64,000 nucleotides of DNA, from NCBI GenBank assembly GCA_964019135.1, contig OZ025263.1:24861639-24925638 (forward strand), written 5' to 3'. Source of the stretch: Arenicola marina (lineage: Eukaryota; Annelida; Polychaeta; Arenicolidae). Both the position numbers and the translations under genes were made by a program. Under the pieces are notes generated by a model. The model was not told the origin of the DNA, did no database searches, and saw only the letters and a list, made by a program, of their open reading frames with translations. Position 1 is the stretch's first letter, and the number at the start of each line of letters is the position of its first letter. Shown in pieces: positions 58,434 to 64,000 of the stretch.

Positions 58434-58562
58434 CCGATCCATACGCCGACACTAAGCCCCGCCCACGCGTGAGAATTACTCATCTCTGAAACTGTCAAGA
58501 AAGTAACATGCTGCTTTGTATAATTAGATAAAAGCAAAAGTGACATCAGTTAATGAACGACA
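58434..58562 (+). repeat. Dispersed repeat family, internally deleted copy in segmental copy 3
   Basis: Same shortened form as at 55160, starting at ACCGATCCATACGCCGACAC. Confidence 0.8.
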
Positions 58563-59006
58563 AAATTGATCTGTCTGTTTCGTCTTGATGTGCGCACAAA
58601 GCGGCAACCATCACCAATGTACTATTTCATAATTTCTTACTTCTTTTTTTAGAGGAGCTCGAACAATGAGACCGTCTGTGTTAGAAACAAATAAAATATG
58701 AAGCTTTATGTATAATGCTCACAAGGACATCTACCCCGGGAGTTGGGGAGGGAGGGAGAGGGGGGGGGGGGATACGGGGGCGGGTCTGCGACCTTCCTGA
58801 GATGCCACGACCTCTATCTAGGGCTGTCATCACCTTGGGTTTAGAGGCAGGAGGTAAAATACGCGTTAAATTCCCAGAATCTCCCGGAAAAATGATTAAG
58901 TACGAAATTTTAAGGGGCCACTATGTAAATGGTTAGGCTCCTATTGAGCTGCGGACAGGTTAAAATGGCATCCTTATTCATCACGCTTCTAGATATGCCA
59001 GCCGCG

Positions 59007-59731
59007 ATTCAACTCCTGTCAGGTGCAAATCAACACGTGTCAGGCGCGATGCAACACGTGTCAGGTGCGATTCAACACTTGTCTGGCGCGATTTAACACG
59101 TGTCAGGCGCAATGCAACATCTGTCAGATGCGATTCAACACGCATCAGGCGCGATGCAACACGTGTCAGGTGCGATTCAATATCTGTCTGGCGCGATTCA
59201 ACACGTATCAGGCGCAATGCAACAGTGTCAGGTGCGATTCAACACCTGTCTGGCGCGATTCAACATCTGTCAGGCGCAATGCAACACCTGTCAGATGCGA
59301 TTCAACACGCGTCAGGCGCGATGCAACACGTGTCAGGTGCGATTCAACACTTGTCTGGCGCGATTTAACACGTGTCAGGCGCAATGCAACACCTGTCAGA
59401 TGCGATTCAACACGCGTCAGGCGCGATGCAACACGTGTCAGGTGCGATTCAATATCTGCCTGGCGCGATTCAACACGTATCAGGCGCAATGCAACAGTGT
59501 CAGGTGCGATTCAACACCTGTCTGGCGCGATTCAACATCTGTCAGGCGCAATGCAACACCTGTCAGATGCGATTCAACACGCGTCAGGCGCGATGCAACA
59601 CGTGTCAGGTGCGATTCAATATCTGTCTGGCGCGATTCAACAGGTATCAGGCGCAATGCAACAGTGTCAGGTGCGATTCAACACCTGTCTGGCGCGATTC
59701 AACACCTGTCTGGCGCAAGTCAACACGTATG
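59007..59731. repeat. 21-bp minisatellite, ~34 units, segmental copy 3
   Basis: Same unit as at 55740 but about four times longer. Blocks of units repeat in the same order, as expected from block duplication. Confidence 0.95.
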
Positions 59732-60062
59732 ATGCTAACTACCCTCCCGCCCTTCCACAAGCTCTAAACTACTGATAAAGCCGGCTTCAAATGCCAGCAA
59801 AATCTCCATAAGCGGCTCAAAAACCGTCCACCAGGGTATACAGAACACGTCTAACAGGGAATGCTATTGGAATCCCAGATGTGGTTTTGGATGTAGATAG
59901 TCAATGGGGCGGAAGTCCGGAGCCCTGACAGAATGTGTCCCCCACAGCTTGTCGGTAACATGGCAACAGCTTGTTTCCGGGTGTCCTGTTCACAATACAC
60001 TCTACCATCCCAGGTATATTGAAGGCCGGCTCGAATCACTGGGTCTATTGCCTGGAGATCCC

Positions 60063-61724
60063 CACCCGCCAGCCACCAGCCACCAGCCACCCCCCGCCAG
60101 CCACCAGCCACCAGCCACCAGCTACCAGCAACCAGCCACCAGCCACCAGCCACCAGCCACCAGATACCAGAAACCAGCAACTAGCTACCAGCCACCAGCC
60201 ACCAGCCACCAGCCACCAGCCACCAGCCATCAGCCACCAGCCACCAGCCACCAGCCACCAGCCACCAGCCACCAGCCATCAGCCACCAGACACCGGCCAC
60301 CAGCCACCAGCCACCGGCCACCAGCCACCAGCCACCAGCCACCAGCCACCAGCCACCAGCCACCAGCTACCAGCCACCAGCCACCAGCCACCAGCCACCA
60401 GCCACCAGCCACCAGCCACCAGCCACCAGCCACCAGCCACCAGCAACTAGCCACCAGCCACCAGCCACCAGCCACCAACCACCAGCCACCAGCCACCAGC
60501 CACCAGCCACCAGCAACTAGCCACCAGCCGCCAGCCGCCAGACGCCAGCCACCAGCCACCAGCCACCAGCCACCAGCCCCCAGCCCCCAGCCACCAGCCA
60601 CCAGCCACCAGCCACCAGCCACCAGCCACCAGCCACCAGCCACCAGCCATCAGCCACCAGCCACCGGCCACCAGCCACCAGCCACCGGCCACCAGCCACC
60701 AGCCACCAGCCACCAGCCACCAGCTACCAGCCACCAGCCACCAGCCACCAGCCACCAGCCACCAGCCACCAGCCACCAGCAACTAGCCACCAGCCACCAG
60801 CCACCAGCCACCAGCCACCAACCACCAGCCACCAGCCACCAGCCACCAGCCACCAGCAACTAGCCACCAGCCGCCAGCCGCCAGACGCCAGCCACCAGCC
60901 ACCAGCCACCAGCCACCAGCCCCCAGCCACCAGCCACCAGCCACCAGCCACCAGCCACCAGCCACCAGCCACCAGCCACCAGCCACTAGCCACCAGCCAC
61001 CAGCTACCAGCCACCAGCCACCAGCCACCAGCCACCAGCCACCAGCCACCAGCCACCAGCCACCAGCCACCAGCCACCAGCAACTAGCCACCAGCCACCA
61101 GCCACCAGCCACCAACCACCAGCCACCAGCCACCAGCCACCAGCCACCAGCAACTAGCCACCAGCCGCCAGCCGCCAGACGCCAGCCACCAGCCACCAGC
61201 CACCAGCCACCAGCCACCAGCCCCCAGCCACCAGCCACCAGCCACCAGCCACCAGCCACCAGCCACCAGCCACCAGCCACCAGCCATCAGCCACCAGCCA
61301 CCGGCCACCAGCCACCAGCCACCGGCCACCAGCCACCAGCCACCAGCCACCAGCCACCAGCTACCAGCCACCAGCCACCAGCCACCAGCCACCAGCCACC
61401 AGCCACCAGCCACCAGCCACCAGCAACTAGCCACCAGCCACCAGCCACCAGCCACCAGCCACCAACCACCAGCCACCAGCCACCAGCCACCAGCCACCAG
61501 CAACTAGCCACCAGCCGCCAGCCGCCAGACGCCAGCCACCAGCCACCAGCCACCAGCCACCAGCCCCCAGCCACCAGCCACCAGCCACCAGCCACCAGCC
61601 ACCAGCCACCAGCCACCAGCCACCAGCCACTAGCCACCAGCCACCAGCCACCAGCCACTAGCAACTAGCCACCAGCCACCAGCCACCAGCCACCAGCCAC
61701 CAGCCACCAGCCACCAGCCACCCG
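60063..61724. repeat. Heptamer array (CCACCAG)n with higher-order repeats, segmental copy 3
   Basis: About 1660 bp. The marker block CAACTAGCCACCAGCCGCCA occurs at 60514, 60857, 61151 and 61501, i.e. at 343, 294 and 350 bp (49, 42 and 50 heptamers). GCTGGTGG octamers overlap along the minus strand. Confidence 0.96.
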
Positions 61725-63215
61725 AACATGAAAGACAAAACCTGCAGACAACCTGATGACCACACCATCTGGCGAAGACAATAATCTCGTCGGGAGGTGT
61801 GAGATAGCCGCTAAGTTCTTGACATGCGAGGCAGCGACCATCAAGATTATCGATACCAAGAACTGTCAGTCAGTTCACTGGTCTTATTGCTACCCATTAT
61901 CAATAGCAAACATATGGGACCCCGCTGCGGATATGAACAATAGTTAAGTTTCGGAAGGCAAGGCAACGTGAACCGGCTTGAAAGCAATGGATACTGGAGC
62001 CCGGAAGGTTTTTTAGGTCCCTGGTGTGTGAGGTGCTTAACCTGCAAACTTCCAGAGGAGCGCTCCCCCGGCTACAGACAGGCGAGCCGGGGCAAAGATC
62101 GCGACCTGATGTTCAAACAAAGGTTTCCGTCGTCTCTGACTGTATTCCGTCGCCGTTGCCCATGTCTTTGTTGTGGGCCACCGAGGGACGTGGTTTTATT
62201 GCCGCCGAGCTTCTTCTTCCTCCAGGTTTGAAGCTCCTCCCTCAGTCCCTGGTCGGGAATTATACTTAAACCCACCGCTGGTCGCTGGTCGGAGATTTAT
62301 ATTTAAACTCACCGGGACCCTCCCACCTCCCACCTCCCATCTCCCACTATTGGCAAGCCGCGTGTTAATTGCAATTTCCGCTTATTCAATTTGTAAGCAG
62401 TTTTTTTTTCGATCCTGGGACATTTCGCATTTCGCACTTTGTACGTACATAAAGACACAAGCTCCAGTGCCACGCATTGAAGTTGGCATCGTAACTGTGG
62501 GCCTATACTGGGATGCCCGCTTGGGTTGTTCGCCGCTCGCCTGTGGTGAGAGAGTAGATGTTGCCCCCAGTGAAGCACCGATCGCGGGGCACCAAACAAT
62601 GTTATCTGAGATAAGGAAACGTGGAGATCAAATCTGTCTTGACTTGTGTGTGTGGGTGTGTCAGAGGAGAGGCGCGGCGTGCGTGTAGGACGGGGGGAGG
62701 GGGGGGGTGGGGTAGCTCCTGGGGCCGTCCCTCGGGCCTGCTCCACGTGTTATCACGTCTGCTGTATCAGCACCGCGCTGTCCGCCCCGGCCACAACGAG
62801 CTGAAGGCTTCTGAAGCAGCACACTAGGGTGGTAGGGAATGGAGGCGGTGTTGGGGTCCGGGGGTGGCGGCGGAGGCGTCGGGTTGAAGACTGGGGCGGG
62901 TGGGGGTTCGGGGCGGCGGGGAGGTAGAAGGGTGGCTGATGGAGAGGATGGGCTTGGTGGGTGATCTGTTGCCTTAGCGTCCCGTTATTGCACCCATGTT
63001 GGTCGGCGTTTACAACCTGCAGCATAACATACAGGGAATGCCACAGCATTTTAACGAAGCAATTAATCTCTCTCAATCAAGTTATCACAATAGCGACTGA
63101 CATGATACTAAATATACACCAACTCCAAGCACTCTGTGAAATACGCATCTGCCTCATCCCTGACTCACCAGATCAATCGCTCATCTTGCTATAGCTCATG
63201 TTTTGCCCCCATATA

Positions 63216-63345
63216 CCGATCCATACGCCGACACTAAGCCCCGCCCACGCGTGAGAATTACTCATCTCTGAAACTGTCAAGAAAGTAACATGCTGCTTTG
63301 TATAATTAGATAAAAGCAAAAGTGACATCAGTTGATGAACGACAA
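63216..63345 (+). repeat. Dispersed repeat family, internally deleted copy in segmental copy 4
   Basis: Same shortened form as in copies 2 and 3. Confidence 0.8.
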
Positions 63346-63786
63346 AATTGATCTGTCTGTTTCGTCTTGATGTGCGCACAAAGCGGCAACCATCACCAAT
63401 GTACTATTTCATAATTTCTTACTTCTTTTTTTAGAGGAGCTCGAACAATGAGACCGTCTGTGTTAGAAACAAATAAAATATGAAGCTTTATGTATAATGC
63501 TCACAAGGACATCTACCCCGGGAGTTGGGGAGGGAGGGAGAGGGGGGGGGGATACGGGGGCGGGTCTGCGACCTTCCTGAGATGCCACGACCTCTATCTA
63601 GGGCTGTCATCACCTTGGGTTTAGAGGCAGGAGGTAAAATACGCGTTAAATTCCCAGAATCTCCCGGAAAAATGATTAAGTACGAAATTTTAAGGGGCCA
63701 CTATGTAAATGGTTAGGCTCCTATTGAGCTGCGGACAGGTTAAAATGGCATCCTTATTCATCACGCTTCTAGATATGCCAGCCGCG

Positions 63787-64000
63787 ATTCAACTCCTGTC
63801 AGGTGCAAATCAACACGTGTCAGGCGCGATGCAACACGTGTCAGGTGCGATTCAACACTTGTCTGGCGCGATTTAACACGTGTCAGGCGCAATGCAACAT
63901 CTGTCAGATGCGATTCAACACGCATCAGGCGCGATGCAACACGTGTCAGGTGCGATTCAATATCTGTCTGGCGCGATTCAACACGTATCAGGCGCAATGC
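63787..64000. repeat. 21-bp minisatellite, at least 10 units, segmental copy 4
   Basis: Unit order follows copy 3 up to the end of the window, where the array is cut. Confidence 0.93.

Larger units (their letters stand above)
57572..62352. repeat. Segmental duplication, copy 3
   Basis: It begins at the junction CTCCCACTATTGGCAAGCCG. It is nearly identical to copy 2 from 53970 on, with an offset of about 3.60 kb at the start. It is longer because both internal arrays are larger. A 334-bp block of copy 2 is deleted at ACGCAT|CTGCC (58364-58368). Confidence 0.93.
62353..64000. repeat. Segmental duplication, copy 4 (continues past the window)
   Basis: It begins at the same CTCCCACTATTGGCAAGCCG junction as copy 3, offset about 4.78 kb. 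It shares the 334-bp deletion and the first 21-bp units of copy 3, so it is a direct tandem duplicate of copy 3 or the reverse. Confidence 0.93.

Noticed and set aside
59023..59775. CNTCQVRF / QHVSGAM repeat ORFs
   Set aside because: Frames of the 21-bp minisatellite.

Overview
The window is animal nuclear DNA: genes are split by GT-AG introns, satellites are dense, and there are LINE, SINE and DNA-transposon remains. An Even-skipped/Evx homeobox gene whose homeodomain is split by an intron after residue 46, beside a secreted von Willebrand factor D (VWFD) gene, points to an invertebrate deuterostome. An amphioxus (Branchiostoma-like) genome is my best guess, partly because minisatellites built on exon/intron junctions are, to my recollection, known from amphioxus. 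The species is inference. There is no prokaryotic gene organisation and no CRISPR array.

Left part (1-20 kb). The minus strand carries the 5' part of an Evx gene: exon 1 (12951-12306) and exon 2 (8893-8733). Exon 2 ends exactly after homeodomain residue 46. The rest of the homeodomain must lie to the left of the window. The intron after exon 2 opens into about 91 tandem copies of a 57-bp unit (8735 down to 3554). Each unit copies the last 28 nt of exon 2 plus the 5' splice site and 29 nt of intron. An intact endonuclease/reverse-transcriptase LINE (1-3553, 1045-aa ORF) has inserted in this array. The DNA to the right of Evx exon 1 (13-21.8 kb) has no recognisable gene.

Middle part (22-37 kb). 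A five-exon gene for a secreted 287-aa VWFD protein (30840-37143, plus strand, with a TATA box) faces a broken, inverted copy of itself (25406-22972, minus strand). In both, intron 4 starts with a 48-bp minisatellite that again copies the exon/intron junction. Between and within them lie tRNA-derived SINEs, CAGGG-ended MITEs, a pogo/Tigger-like transposase relic, a minus-strand LINE relic, a 25-bp satellite with higher-order periodicity in intron 1, and a near-perfect foldback in intron 3.

Right part (38-64 kb). No host gene is recognised. There is a 100-bp tandem repeat, then four copies of a segmental duplication (42.1-46.5, 52.6-57.6, 57.6-62.35 and 62.35-64.0+ kb). The last three are nearly identical and lie in tandem. 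Each complete copy carries a (CCACCAG)n heptamer array, and the last three also carry a 21-bp minisatellite. Copy numbers differ strongly between copies. Copies 1 and 2 are separated by a decayed L1-like LINE and a Ty3/gypsy integrase remnant.

The most interesting signal is the repeated birth of minisatellites at 5' splice sites. In Evx this has left dozens of in-frame decoy donors inside the intron that splits the homeobox.
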